Source: Alphaproteobacteria bacterium
Lineage (GTDB): Bacteria; Pseudomonadota; Alphaproteobacteria; Rickettsiales; JADKJE01
Length of the DNA stretch: 64,000 nt
Reading direction: 5' to 3'
Assembly (NCBI GenBank): GCA_016722515.1
Contig: JADKJE010000001.1
Coordinates: 372,001 to 436,000 of the forward strand
Shown here: positions 44,273 through 53,809 of the stretch, in pieces
How the letters are laid out: each line of letters opens with the position of its first letter
How positions within the stretch are numbered: position 1 is the stretch's first letter
Notes under the pieces: generated by a model
What the model was told of the DNA's origin: nothing
Databases searched by the model: none
Seen by the model: the letters and a program-made list of their open reading frames with translations, nothing else
Position numbers and translations under genes: made by a program

Positions 44273-45256
44273 TTAACTAAACACAGCCCTTGCAATATCC
44301 TCGACATGCCCGTTGTTATAAAGTACTTGGTAAACAGCTTCGCACAGCGGAAGCTTTACTCCTAGAACATCAGTCATACTATGAATCGAAAGCGCTGAAG
44401 CCACTCCTTCCGCTACCGATTGCCTATTAGAAAGGAGAGATTCAAGCGACTCTCCCTTGCCTAGAGCGAACCCAAGCGACATATTACGCGACTTCGCACT
44501 TCCACAAGTCAGTACCAGATCGCCGATTCCAGAAAACTCAATCAACGACGAGCCTGTGCCACCTTTAGCTTTTACCAATGCCTGTATTTCATGAAAACCG
44601 CTAGTAATAGCCGCTGCTTTTGTGCTCTCACCATACCCCATTCCCATTAATATCCCACAAGCAATAGCCAACACATTTTTAGCCGTACCACACACTTGCG
44701 CTCCCACCACATCGTCACAGGTCGTCACTTTTAGAACATTGCTTCGCAATAAGGTAGCAATGCGCTCTGCCGACTTGTTATTGTCACATGCTATCGTTGT
44801 GGCCGCAAGGCTTCCTGCCGCCACTTCTTCTGCAAAATTAGGACCAGCTAAAACAGCTTTAGGATGGAGAGGAAATGATTCAGCCAAAACCTCCGTCATC
44901 AAGGCGTTGGTTTTATTCTCAATACCCTTAGTGCAGATGACATGCGATACATGATTCGGGATATCGGCCATCGCCATTTTAACTGCAACACTGCGTAAAT
45001 GCTGGGCAGGAACAACCCAAAACAGTGACTCGGCATTCACAAGTACCGCAACATCATGAGACGCCGTTACCGAATTGGGTAATGTAATGCCTGGAAGATA
45101 GCGGGTATTTTCATGCGCTTGATTAATCGACTGCACGACATCTTCTTCAAATGCCCAAATAACTACATGGCACCCGGCTCGCGTTAATGCAACGGACAAC
45201 GCCGTGCCCCAGGCTCCTGCACCAATCACCGCTACTTGTTTTTGCTTATTAACCAT
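44273..45256 (-). CDS. gpsA: Glycerol-3-phosphate dehydrogenase [NAD(P)+]
   Basis: GpsA reduces dihydroxyacetone phosphate to glycerol 3-phosphate for phospholipid synthesis. The N-terminal nucleotide-binding motif is VIGAGAWGTALSVAL. Later signatures are GPNFAEEVAAG, the catalytic-Lys region CGTAKNVLAIACGI, and the substrate region FSGIGDLVLTCGSAKSRN. The length of 327 is normal. It is divergent from the M48 lipoprotein gene. Confidence 0.95.
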   Translation of the reverse strand: MVNKQKQVAVIGAGAWGTALSVALTRAGCHVVIWAFEEDVVQSINQAHENTRYLPGITLPNSVTASHDVAVLVNAESLFWVVPAQHLRSVAVKMAMADIPNHVSHVICTKGIENKTNALMTEVLAESFPLHPKAVLAGPNFAEEVAAGSLAATTIACDNNKSAERIATLLRSNVLKVTTCDDVVGAQVCGTAKNVLAIACGILMGMGYGESTKAAAITSGFHEIQALVKAKGGTGSSLIEFSGIGDLVLTCGSAKSRNMSLGFALGKGESLESLLSNRQSVAEGVASALSIHSMTDVLGVKLPLCEAVYQVLYNNGHVEDIARAVFS

Positions 45257-45422
45257 AACAACCCCTATGTTGATTTGGATGGTCTTCTACTTTAACCACT
45301 CCCCCAAAAGATAACAAGTACCAAACGTGCCAAAGCCCATGAAAATGCTTCTATTATAAAATTTTTTTTCTTGAACCCACTGAAAAATATGATTTTTTTA
45401 ATGATTTATGGTAGAATGGCTT

Positions 45423-46184
45423 ATGATAAAAAAATGGAAGATTTTTAATTTACCTCTCTTGCTGGCATTAAGTGCGTGTAGTCAAACGCTGACTAAGCCA
45501 CCGCAATTGACCTCTTCCGACATTAAAGCGGAAGCCAAGCGCCAGGAACTTTTTATTGCCGCCGAACATCAACGGCAGGAATCCTACGTTAATTCCGTTA
45601 ATACCCGCATCGCCCAGGCAGCCTCTGTACTTTGTCCTAAATTAGGGAGCGATGCCTCAACCTGCCGCTATAAGATTAATATTGAACCTGATCAGGATAT
45701 CAATGCTTATGCCACAGGCAATGCCGTCACGATTACCACGGCTATGCTCGATTTTATTTCCAGCGACCATGAACTTGCCATGATCATCGGCCACGAGTAT
45801 GCCCATAATATATTGAGTCATACTTCCTACCAAAATTTCAATACTGGTAAAATTGCCGAAGGATTTTTTGATGCCTTTGTCTATCTTACACAAATGGGAA
45901 TCATGGGTGATATCAAAGCCGATGGTAATGCCGCCAACCACACCTCCATTTCCCAGGAAAAAGAAGCCGATTATGTCGGGCTTTATTTAAGCGCTATGGC
46001 TGGTTATGATATTAGAGTAGCCCCCCAATTTTGGCGACGAATGTCTGTCCGTCATCCCGATGCCATCTACAGCACATCAACTCACCCCACCAACCCTGAA
46101 CGTACCGTAGCACTTGAAAAAGCCATTCAGGAAATTAATGCCCAGTCCAGCCAAGGCCAGGGATATACACCGGTTATGCGATAA
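45423..46184 (+). CDS. M48-family metalloprotease lipoprotein
   Basis: This periplasmic zinc protease resembles BepA/LoiP/HtpX-like members of M48. From the ATG at 45423 (253 residues) there is a lipoprotein signal with lipobox LSAC (Cys19), then the metal motif HEYAH (124-128) and the third-ligand helix EKEADYVGLYL. A C-terminal THPTNPERTVAL is typical of the family. Such enzymes degrade misfolded outer-membrane proteins. The frame opens at 45408, but the signal peptide fits the second ATG better. Confidence 0.88.
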   Translation: MIKKWKIFNLPLLLALSACSQTLTKPPQLTSSDIKAEAKRQELFIAAEHQRQESYVNSVNTRIAQAASVLCPKLGSDASTCRYKINIEPDQDINAYATGNAVTITTAMLDFISSDHELAMIIGHEYAHNILSHTSYQNFNTGKIAEGFFDAFVYLTQMGIMGDIKADGNAANHTSISQEKEADYVGLYLSAMAGYDIRVAPQFWRRMSVRHPDAIYSTSTHPTNPERTVALEKAIQEINAQSSQGQGYTPVMR

Positions 46185-46195
46185 GCATCATCACC

Positions 46196-46245
46196 CCCAA
46201 AAATAGCGTATATTCGGTGCTTACAGCTCTGGTAATAGTTTTAAT
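46196..46245 (-). repeat. Intergenic repeat element, copy B
   Basis: Read on the minus strand this stretch gives TTAAAACTAT, a 10-11 base variable part, then TAAGCACCGAATATACGCTAT and a T/G run. It matches copy A at 37067-37116 except in the loop region. Both copies lie between the 3' ends of a conserved plus-strand gene and an effector-like minus-strand gene. Confidence 0.75.
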
Positions 46246-46373
46246 GATACTTGTTAGGTTAAACTAAATTTTGGATCTAACTCCCTCAGTATCCCGCTCG
46301 CTCTACAAGAATTGGGATTTTGGGCAACGATTTTGAGTCCGCTATAAGTCCTGTTGCTGTACTCTTACCCATA

Positions 46374-47039
46374 TCAGATGATCGATGGCGCCTTCTGCGG
46401 CAAGACGTTCGATAATTCTAATGATCTTTTAAGCTGGTTGTTGCTATGTAATAATGTGACGTTGCCGGGTAATTTTTTCATCATCGACGTTACCTCCGCC
46501 ATTTTTTTAGTTGATAAAGCTGTTTGAGTTTCCCGCCGTTGGCTAATCGGATTGCTCATGAGATTGATCTCCAAAGAGGAGAATGCGGGGATATCGGCTT
46601 TAGAACATTTATTTAACAACATTATAAAATCATCCGCATAAATTTGATTTTGTTGCAAATTAATGCGCAATTGCTGTTGTGGAGCCACTTGCTTTAAAAG
46701 TTTAAATAAACGCTTTACATCAATAGACGCAATTGAACAAGACTCCATGTTAAGCTTAGATAAGCCTCGTTTATTGTGCATTGAATCTAACAATCGATCG
46801 AAAAAACTATCCAAACCATCGTCTGTGTTTAATCCGAGAATCGTTTGATTGGCTAATGATAGCGTTACCACACTTGTGTTTCGATGCAATGCGTCGATGA
46901 GGCAATTCATCTCATCAACCGAGAATAGATGAAAAGACTCTGCGGAAGCCATATGGGATAAATCCAAGTCACTAGCAGTATTTTCGTCTAACGATCTTAT
47001 GATACGTGATAAATCATCCGAGACATTTACTGCTTTCAT
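46374..47039 (-). CDS. Short leucine-rich-repeat-like protein (effector-like)
   Basis: From the ATG at 47039 (MKAVNVSDDLSRII) this gives 221 residues; the frame opens at 47117, but the added 26 residues look non-native. Residues 30-165 have LRR-like alternation of the ribonuclease-inhibitor kind: LIDALHRNTSVVTLSLANQTI, then KRGLSKLNMESCSIASIDVKRL and LRINLQQNQIYADDFIMLL. No signal peptide. It diverges from the ankyrin gene at 47176 across 136 AT-rich bp, so the two may be co-regulated. Function unknown. Confidence 0.6.
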   Translation of the reverse strand: MKAVNVSDDLSRIIRSLDENTASDLDLSHMASAESFHLFSVDEMNCLIDALHRNTSVVTLSLANQTILGLNTDDGLDSFFDRLLDSMHNKRGLSKLNMESCSIASIDVKRLFKLLKQVAPQQQLRINLQQNQIYADDFIMLLNKCSKADIPAFSSLEINLMSNPISQRRETQTALSTKKMAEVTSMMKKLPGNVTLLHSNNQLKRSLELSNVLPQKAPSII

Positions 47040-47175
47040 AAATATACTTTTAATAAAACAAAGAGATTTAATTAATAACCTTAAGATATAATTTCCATTA
47101 TAAACCGGAAAAACCAATTATAAACTAATTAAATTCACCAAAAAGTCAATAAAATTTAAGTAAACAGAATAAATC

Positions 47176-49434
47176 ATGGGTAAGCAACCTTATAAATGGG
47201 TCATCATCGTAGGCCCTGATCATAATGAAAATCTGATCTCAAGTCTCAGAGAGCATTGCATCCAATGGGCGGAGAAAGGAAATGGCGCAGACTCGATTTT
47301 ATTGGTGGGGAATGGCCAGAACTTAGTTTCTAAAAAAAGTCTAGAACAATTAAAGGATAAGATTGATGGCTCGACTCGCATTGACATCTGGGGGCATGCG
47401 CTTAATACCAGGGGTTCCCATACCATTCATCTGCTTGATGACACCAACAAACGCACGTCATACCTTTTTGAAATACTTACGGACTTAGCTGCTAAAGATA
47501 AAAATACAGCCTCCCCTTCTCAGCTTTATATCCATTTATGGAGTTGCTTCGCTGGGGCTGCAATGCCTGACTACCAGTTTTTGCCCTCAGGTTCACTACT
47601 CATCATCCACGGCAGTAAATCGTATCCAACTCTTATGAAGGGAAACATTGAAGGGATTCAAACAGCACTAACAGAGAACAAAAACCATTCTCCTTATGTA
47701 CAACTTTTTGAAGATGCCATCATTCGAGCAGAAACTCATATTTTATGCCTACCTAACAACCAACGCTTTGTCATCCGCCCTCCCAAGGAAATGATTCAAA
47801 AACCTGAAGTAGCCATACGTTATTTGCAAGCATCCCGAGATGATTATGTTAAATTATTAGGTTCGATATTAGCAGAGCCTTTCAAACAACCTATTTGTAA
47901 TCAGCTTGAGCAACGCATTATTACGATGGATGAAGCCAAAAACTATATTGATTCTCTGGAACAAGTGAAATTATATTCCAGAAATTATAGCCTTCAGACC
48001 TTCCTGCAAACAACGGATAGGCATCCCGATTCAATCCCTTGTACACGCGATTATCCCATTATGGCTTGGTTAGTTGAAAAAAGCAAAGCCAAGGATGTAA
48101 AATTACTAATCAAACATGGTGCCAATATCAACAAAACTGGCCCTAGAGGAAATTACTTACATCAAGCCATTCAATGGGGTGAGTATCGTGTTGCTGAAGT
48201 ATTCATTGCTTATGGGATTGACATTCAAGCTAAACATCTTGGAAAGACTCCACTTGAAGCAGCAAGAGTTGCCAAAAATCAGGGTATTTTTAACATGTTA
48301 CAGAGCTATAACGCAGATTCTTTGGGATGGAAAATGCACTATGCTATTCAAGAAGAAGATCATGATTTATTAACATCACTCTGCAGCTCGCCTAAGGCAG
48401 GAGAATACCTGAAACAACACGGAGGGATGCTATTTTCAACAGCCGTCAGTTCTAAAAATACGCGTGCTCTTTCTATATTATTATCTGCCGGCGCACATCC
48501 CGATGCGCTCAACGGCAGCGGTGAAGGAGTCTTGCATGAAGCCGCATTACAAGACAATACAGAGTTGGTCAGAATAATGTTCGAGGCAGGTGCAAACATT
48601 AATCTACGCAATCCAAATCATCTGTCACCCCTGCATTACGCAGCAAAATTTTCAGGAACCAACCTATTAGAGGCACTTATCGACAAAGGAGCGTTGCTAG
48701 ACGCCACCGATAACCTTGGAAGGACTGCACTACATTACGCCGCTATTGAAGGCAATGATGCTAACATAGAATTCATTCTAAAGCGTGGAACCGATATTAA
48801 CCTGATTAATCAGCAGGATACCCATGGCAATACAGCCTTGCACATGGCGCTCGACCATGAAGAAAAAGAAACTGCCGCGTTACTCATAGAAAGAGGAGCT
48901 AACGTTAATCTTGTAAATCACCATGACACGTATCCCCTTCATCTCGCCGCCAAAAATGGTATGTCCAAGATCATTATAAACTTGCTCAAACATAATGCCC
49001 TCGTTAATTGCGTTAATACGTCTGGATGTACACCACTGCACCTTGCCGCCGCCAAAGGAAAGGATAAAGCAACCCAACAACTTCTTAATAACGGAGCAGA
49101 TCCATCCATTAAGGATAAAACCGGCAACACAGCACTTCATCATGCCATTCAAAAGAATAAGAAAAAAACTATCGATACGCTCATTAAGCATAATCCAAAC
49201 TTAGTCAACATAAAAAATGATCAAGGAAATACTCCCTTGCATATCGCCATCAAGGATAGCAACGTCAAATCAGTTCAACGCTTGCTTGAAGCAAAACCTG
49301 ACATCACCATCACCAACAATCAAGGCAATACAGCGTTGAACCTCATAAAAAATGAATCTATCAAACAGATCTGCTTTAACTATAAATATAAACAACCGCC
49401 TTCATCTGATCGCACACAGGGACGAACACTTTAA
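47176..49434 (+). CDS. Caspase-like (clan CD-type) His/Cys domain fused to a long ankyrin array
   Basis: This 752-residue paralogue of the 13493-15121 protein has the same N-terminal domain (residues 7-220), with RIDIWGHALN (His74) and IHLWSCFAGA (Cys124) and collinear similarity throughout, for instance LFEDAI/LFEDAV and FVIRPPKEMIQKPE/FVIRAPKQTIHKPE. Residues about 295-735 form an ankyrin array of about a dozen repeats (GNTALHMALDHEEKETAALLI, and others). The last 15 residues are basic and polar (SDRTQGRTL). There is no signal peptide. It lies on the plus strand, divergent from the LRR gene, and overlaps the convergent SRPBCC-VOC gene by 4 nt. Catalytic activity is inferred only from the conserved dyad. 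Confidence 0.72.
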   Translation: MGKQPYKWVIIVGPDHNENLISSLREHCIQWAEKGNGADSILLVGNGQNLVSKKSLEQLKDKIDGSTRIDIWGHALNTRGSHTIHLLDDTNKRTSYLFEILTDLAAKDKNTASPSQLYIHLWSCFAGAAMPDYQFLPSGSLLIIHGSKSYPTLMKGNIEGIQTALTENKNHSPYVQLFEDAIIRAETHILCLPNNQRFVIRPPKEMIQKPEVAIRYLQASRDDYVKLLGSILAEPFKQPICNQLEQRIITMDEAKNYIDSLEQVKLYSRNYSLQTFLQTTDRHPDSIPCTRDYPIMAWLVEKSKAKDVKLLIKHGANINKTGPRGNYLHQAIQWGEYRVAEVFIAYGIDIQAKHLGKTPLEAARVAKNQGIFNMLQSYNADSLGWKMHYAIQEEDHDLLTSLCSSPKAGEYLKQHGGMLFSTAVSSKNTRALSILLSAGAHPDALNGSGEGVLHEAALQDNTELVRIMFEAGANINLRNPNHLSPLHYAAKFSGTNLLEALIDKGALLDATDNLGRTALHYAAIEGNDANIEFILKRGTDINLINQQDTHGNTALHMALDHEEKETAALLIERGANVNLVNHHDTYPLHLAAKNGMSKIIINLLKHNALVNCVNTSGCTPLHLAAAKGKDKATQQLLNNGADPSIKDKTGNTALHHAIQKNKKKTIDTLIKHNPNLVNIKNDQGNTPLHIAIKDSNVKSVQRLLEAKPDITITNNQGNTALNLIKNESIKQICFNYKYKQPPSSDRTQGRTL

Positions 49435-50348
49435 GCCAATTCGTCCGGCACAATAAGCATCCATTGCACCCCAAATTTATCCGTGAGCATACCAAAGCGT
49501 GGCGACCAAAATGTTTTGGCAAGCGGCATACGCACATCTCCACCTTCAGACAGTTTGGCGAAAATGACATCAATTTCACCCATAAGCAGCGAAAGCGATA
49601 GCAAAAATCCGCTGATAGGCGTTTTATCATCGCACCCATCGGATGCCATGATACGTGTCCCATGAATAACAAAGCTCGCATGCATGACCTTATTTTCAAA
49701 ACCAGCCTGCAACATGTCTGGTGGGGTTGGTTCGGGGCTATCTTTAAACAGCATGACCATTTCCACCTTAGCGTCTAGCACCGATTCATAGAACGTAATT
49801 GCTTCCTGACAACGCCCACCAAATATAAGATACGGTGTAATCGCGTTGTGCGAGGTGAGTATGCCAAGGTATTGCTCAAGCTGATCAAAAGACCCACCCC
49901 AACCACCATCCATGCTTTCTTTGCCCTGAGCAAAAATTTCTGCTTCTTGCGATGTTGGATGATAGGCTTTCCATTCCATTAAGACCTTTGTCTTGTTACC
50001 TTTTTGAGTAAAGGTAACAGTCGAGTATATTTGCCTTGGCCACTCCGGTTTGCCAGGGTGCGCAATAATAGTATCGCCCGTTTTGTCAGTAAACGAAACA
50101 ATAGAAACCAGTTTTTGCTGAGGAACAACGTCGAGATGATGCCACTTACCGTACATTTTCGCACCGTAAAATTCCATGCCATAACGGCACTCACCACCTG
50201 GTTCCATTTCAAAGCGGCTGTAAGTAACTGTACACCCTTTGGGGCCGAACCATTTACCGGCCATGTCCTTTTGGGTCCATGCTTTCCAAACCAGTGCTAG
50301 CGGTGCGTCAAACATGCGCGATATGCGAAAAGTAAAATCTTGGGTCAT
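49431..50348 (-). CDS. SRPBCC (AHSA1-like) and VOC/PhnB-like fusion protein
   Basis: The ATG at 50348 (MTQDFTFRISRMFDAP) gives 305 residues; an in-frame start at 50375 exists but is less likely. Residues 1-150 are an AHSA1-type START-like domain (FDAPLALVWKAWTQKDMAGKWFGPKG). Residues 155-305 are a glyoxalase-like PhnB domain (TPYLIFGGRCQEAITFYESVLDAKVEMVM, later DKFGVQWML). Each domain occurs alone in many bacteria; the fusion suggests one small-molecule or stress role, not known here. It lies directly before ileS on the opposite side of the ankyrin gene. Confidence 0.82.
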   Translation of the reverse strand: MTQDFTFRISRMFDAPLALVWKAWTQKDMAGKWFGPKGCTVTYSRFEMEPGGECRYGMEFYGAKMYGKWHHLDVVPQQKLVSIVSFTDKTGDTIIAHPGKPEWPRQIYSTVTFTQKGNKTKVLMEWKAYHPTSQEAEIFAQGKESMDGGWGGSFDQLEQYLGILTSHNAITPYLIFGGRCQEAITFYESVLDAKVEMVMLFKDSPEPTPPDMLQAGFENKVMHASFVIHGTRIMASDGCDDKTPISGFLLSLSLLMGEIDVIFAKLSEGGDVRMPLAKTFWSPRFGMLTDKFGVQWMLIVPDELA

Positions 50349-50404
50349 GCGTTCTCTCTTGTCTGTTTTTATCAATACGCATTTTCCACTGTGCCACGAT
50401 TCTT

Positions 50405-53400
50405 TTAAGCGACCTTACTCAAGCCTAATCTCAACTGTAACCCCTCTGCATCCTGATCCACATGATGAGTATACGACTCAATTGCCTGCAATTGAATCGC
50501 ATTCGCCAACACCTGATCACGAATGTAATCATTAAAATCCTGCACTGCCAGCACCACAGATTGATCCTGAGTATCGATAGCTACCTGGATACGGTCAGAT
50601 ACATGGAGGCCAGCATCTTTACGTGCCTGTTGGATCATCCTCACGAGATCGCGGGCAACCCCTTCCCTTCGTAAGGCATCCGTTAAAGCCAAATCTAATT
50701 GCACTAACGAATCATTGCTACTCAGAACCTGGATACCTTTGGGATCTTTAGGTTCAAGCTGCAAATCAAATTCTTCGGCAAGCAATGCTTCACCGGCTAA
50801 ACTTACAGTACCATCTTGATTGCGTTGCCATAAACCCTGCTTACTTGCCGCAATGATATCTTTCATTTTTCCCGGCACACGCTTACCAACGATGGGAAAA
50901 TGGATTTTAAGTTTATACGTTGCCACGTGTTCAATCGCTTCACTTAACCGTAATTCCTTCACATTGACTTCATCACGGATGATATCAGCGTAATCCATTA
51001 ATCCAGCCAGCCCTTTGCCAGTCACCGTCAAAGCCGTAAGTGGCTGACGTATACGGATATTTTCAGTATTACGGATTGAAAGCGCTGCATTACACACATC
51101 ACGCACCTTATCCATATCCCGAACCAGTGCTTGCGCTAATGGGAATGCCGATACATCGGGAAAGTCGGTAAGATGGATGGTTTGGCCCGTATCAGCCTCA
51201 TGCGCATGCAGTCCCTGATAGATTGATTCCGTCAGCAATGGCAGCAATGGGGCAGCCGCTTTGCAAATGGTCTCAAGTACCGTATACAGCGTATTATAGG
51301 CATCCTGTTTATCCTGATCTTTTTCCTCTTTCCAGAACCGCGTACGATTACGACGGATATACCAGTTATTCAGCACTTCAAAGAAATGCTCCACGGCTTG
51401 GGTTGCCTGCGGAATGTCATAGCTGCTGAGCGCTAAATCAACTCGCGTAACGGCCTCCCGTGCTTTTGATAGAATATACTGATCAAGCAAATGTGATGAA
51501 TGGCTACTAAACTCCGCTTTAATTCCATCTGCATTGGCATAAAGAGTAAAGAAGTTATACGCATTCCAAATCGGCTTGATCGCCAAACGTAAGGTATCAC
51601 GCACCATGGAGCCATCTTTATCAATCAAAAGCTCCTGACCACGCATGACGGGCGATGATATCATTAACCAACGCAGTGCGTCCGCACCATAGGTAGCAAA
51701 CAACTCCATAGGATCGGCATAATTATTAAGACGCTTGGAAAGCTTTTGTCCTTTTTCATCCAGGATCACACCATGGCAAATAACGTTTTTAAATGGAGGT
51801 AATTTAGCCTCATTGAACGGCGCATCATAAAACAACGCTGTGTATAAAACTGTTAACGTATAAAACCAACCACGGGTTTGTGCGGCATACTCAACGATAA
51901 AATCCGCCGAAAAATTTCCAGCTTCAAACCACTCTTTATTTTCAAATGGATAATGCACCTGCGCATATGGCATCGACCCCGAATCAAACCAACAATCAAG
52001 CACATCAGGCACGCGCACCATTATTGATTCACCACTGGGATCATCCGGATTTGCACGTGTGAGTGTATCGATAAACGGCTTATGCAGATCAGTAACCTTA
52101 ACCCCAAAATCAGCTTCCAATTCAGCCATCGACCCATACACATCAATGCGTGGAAATTTAGGATTATTCGACATCCAGATAGGAATTGGTGTTCCCCAAA
52201 AACGGTTACGGCTAATCGACCAGTCATGCGCATTTTCCAGCCATTTACCAAATAACCCATCACGGATATGCGAAGGAATCCAGTTTATTTTCTTATTCAA
52301 TTCAACCATGTGGTCTTTGATTTTAGTCACCGCCACATACCACGAAGGCACAGCTTTATAGATAAGTGGTGTATCCGTACGCCAGCAATGCGGGTAATTA
52401 TGGATATATTGTTCCGTTTTTAACCATGCTCCCATTTCTTTCAAACGTATAATAATGGGATCATTCGTTTCAAACACCTGCATACCCGCATAATCAGGAA
52501 CTTCGTCCGTAAATTTACCAGCATTATCAACGGGGCATTTCACGGGTATTTTATACTGGTTGCAGACGTCCATATCGTCTTCACCAAAGCCAGGGGCTAA
52601 ATGTACCACTCCTGTTCCTTCATCGGTATTCACAAAATCCCCAGCAAGAACCCTGAATGCATTTTCGGTATTGGCAAAATAAGGAAATAACGGATCATAA
52701 TCTAAACCTAGCAATGCTTCGCCTTTGAAAACAAGCGCAGGTTCTATCGGTTCAATGCCCAATTCGCTAGCCGCTCTGCCCATTGCCGATGCAGCCATGA
52801 TATAACACACACCTTCTTTTACCCCGCAGGCATAATCAATACTAACCCCTACTGCAAGGGCCAAATTCGATGGCAGCGTCCACGGTGTCGTTGTCCAGGC
52901 AACCAATTTATACGCCGTATATTCCCCAGGTATCGCCGCCGGTTTACGTTTAAGGTTAAATGCGACTGTAATGGCCTTACTCTTTTTCTCACGATAGGCA
53001 TTATCCAAGCGTGTTTCAAAATTTGACAAGGGTGTTTCGCACGCCCATGAATAGGGCATCACCCGTAATGATTGGTACACCAGGCCTTTTTTATAAAGCT
53101 GTTTGAATGCCCAGATGACCGACTCCATAAAACTGCTATCCATCGTTTTATAGTCATTATCAAAATCAACCCAACGCGCTTGGCGAGTGACATATTGCTG
53201 CCATTCTTTGGTATAACGAAGTACCGATGTACGGCAGGCCGCATTAAATTTATCAACGCCATAATCTTCAATCGCCATACGGCCCGAAACACCAATTTCC
53301 TTTTCTACCGCCATTTCTGCTGGCAAACCATGACAATCCCAGCCAAAGCGACGCTCTACATGTTTGCCTTTCATGGCTTGATACCGAGCAACTAGATCTT

Positions 53401-53641
53401 TGACAAATCCCGTCAATAAATGCCCATAATGTGGAAGGCCATTGGCAAATGGCGGCCCATCGTAAAACACGTAATCATTAATCGTCCCATCCGTACTATG
53501 TGAGGGCCGGTTTTTCACGGACTGTAGGAATGTTCCCTGTTTAGCCCATTGTGCCAGGACGGCATTTTCCATCGCCACAAAATCGGGACTACTGGTTACA
53601 TCTGGGTAGAAAGCGTTAGATTGTTTGGGGCTATGATTCAT
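50405..53641 (-). CDS. ileS: Isoleucine-tRNA ligase (type 2, eukaryote-like)
   Basis: IleRS charges tRNA-Ile. The 1078-residue protein has the HIGH-type motif HYGH (71-74) in FYDGPPFANGLPHYGHLL and the KMSKS-type loop as KLSKR. The GLPHYGHLL form, the WDCHGLPAEMAVEKEIG stretch and the length match the type 2 clade, which includes eukaryotic cytosolic, rickettsial and many mupirocin-insensitive enzymes. The common bacterial type 1 form has a C-terminal zinc site. An editing domain is present. The C-terminal part is intact. Resistance to mupirocin is an inference from clade. Confidence 0.95.
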   Translation of the reverse strand: MNHSPKQSNAFYPDVTSSPDFVAMENAVLAQWAKQGTFLQSVKNRPSHSTDGTINDYVFYDGPPFANGLPHYGHLLTGFVKDLVARYQAMKGKHVERRFGWDCHGLPAEMAVEKEIGVSGRMAIEDYGVDKFNAACRTSVLRYTKEWQQYVTRQARWVDFDNDYKTMDSSFMESVIWAFKQLYKKGLVYQSLRVMPYSWACETPLSNFETRLDNAYREKKSKAITVAFNLKRKPAAIPGEYTAYKLVAWTTTPWTLPSNLALAVGVSIDYACGVKEGVCYIMAASAMGRAASELGIEPIEPALVFKGEALLGLDYDPLFPYFANTENAFRVLAGDFVNTDEGTGVVHLAPGFGEDDMDVCNQYKIPVKCPVDNAGKFTDEVPDYAGMQVFETNDPIIIRLKEMGAWLKTEQYIHNYPHCWRTDTPLIYKAVPSWYVAVTKIKDHMVELNKKINWIPSHIRDGLFGKWLENAHDWSISRNRFWGTPIPIWMSNNPKFPRIDVYGSMAELEADFGVKVTDLHKPFIDTLTRANPDDPSGESIMVRVPDVLDCWFDSGSMPYAQVHYPFENKEWFEAGNFSADFIVEYAAQTRGWFYTLTVLYTALFYDAPFNEAKLPPFKNVICHGVILDEKGQKLSKRLNNYADPMELFATYGADALRWLMISSPVMRGQELLIDKDGSMVRDTLRLAIKPIWNAYNFFTLYANADGIKAEFSSHSSHLLDQYILSKAREAVTRVDLALSSYDIPQATQAVEHFFEVLNNWYIRRNRTRFWKEEKDQDKQDAYNTLYTVLETICKAAAPLLPLLTESIYQGLHAHEADTGQTIHLTDFPDVSAFPLAQALVRDMDKVRDVCNAALSIRNTENIRIRQPLTALTVTGKGLAGLMDYADIIRDEVNVKELRLSEAIEHVATYKLKIHFPIVGKRVPGKMKDIIAASKQGLWQRNQDGTVSLAGEALLAEEFDLQLEPKDPKGIQVLSSNDSLVQLDLALTDALRREGVARDLVRMIQQARKDAGLHVSDRIQVAIDTQDQSVVLAVQDFNDYIRDQVLANAIQLQAIESYTHHVDQDAEGLQLRLGLSKVA

Positions 53642-53809
53642 ATGGATACAATTACTCTTAGGATTTAGAGCCAGAATTAAGGTTCATAATTTTACCAGCG
53701 TAAGCCTTAACTGACAAGGACTTTTCAAGACTCAGCCTGAAGCGGTTGATTCTCATCTTTTTTGTGCGATACTTTAGTGAGAAATAAAAAACAACTGGAG
53801 GGTTTCTTA

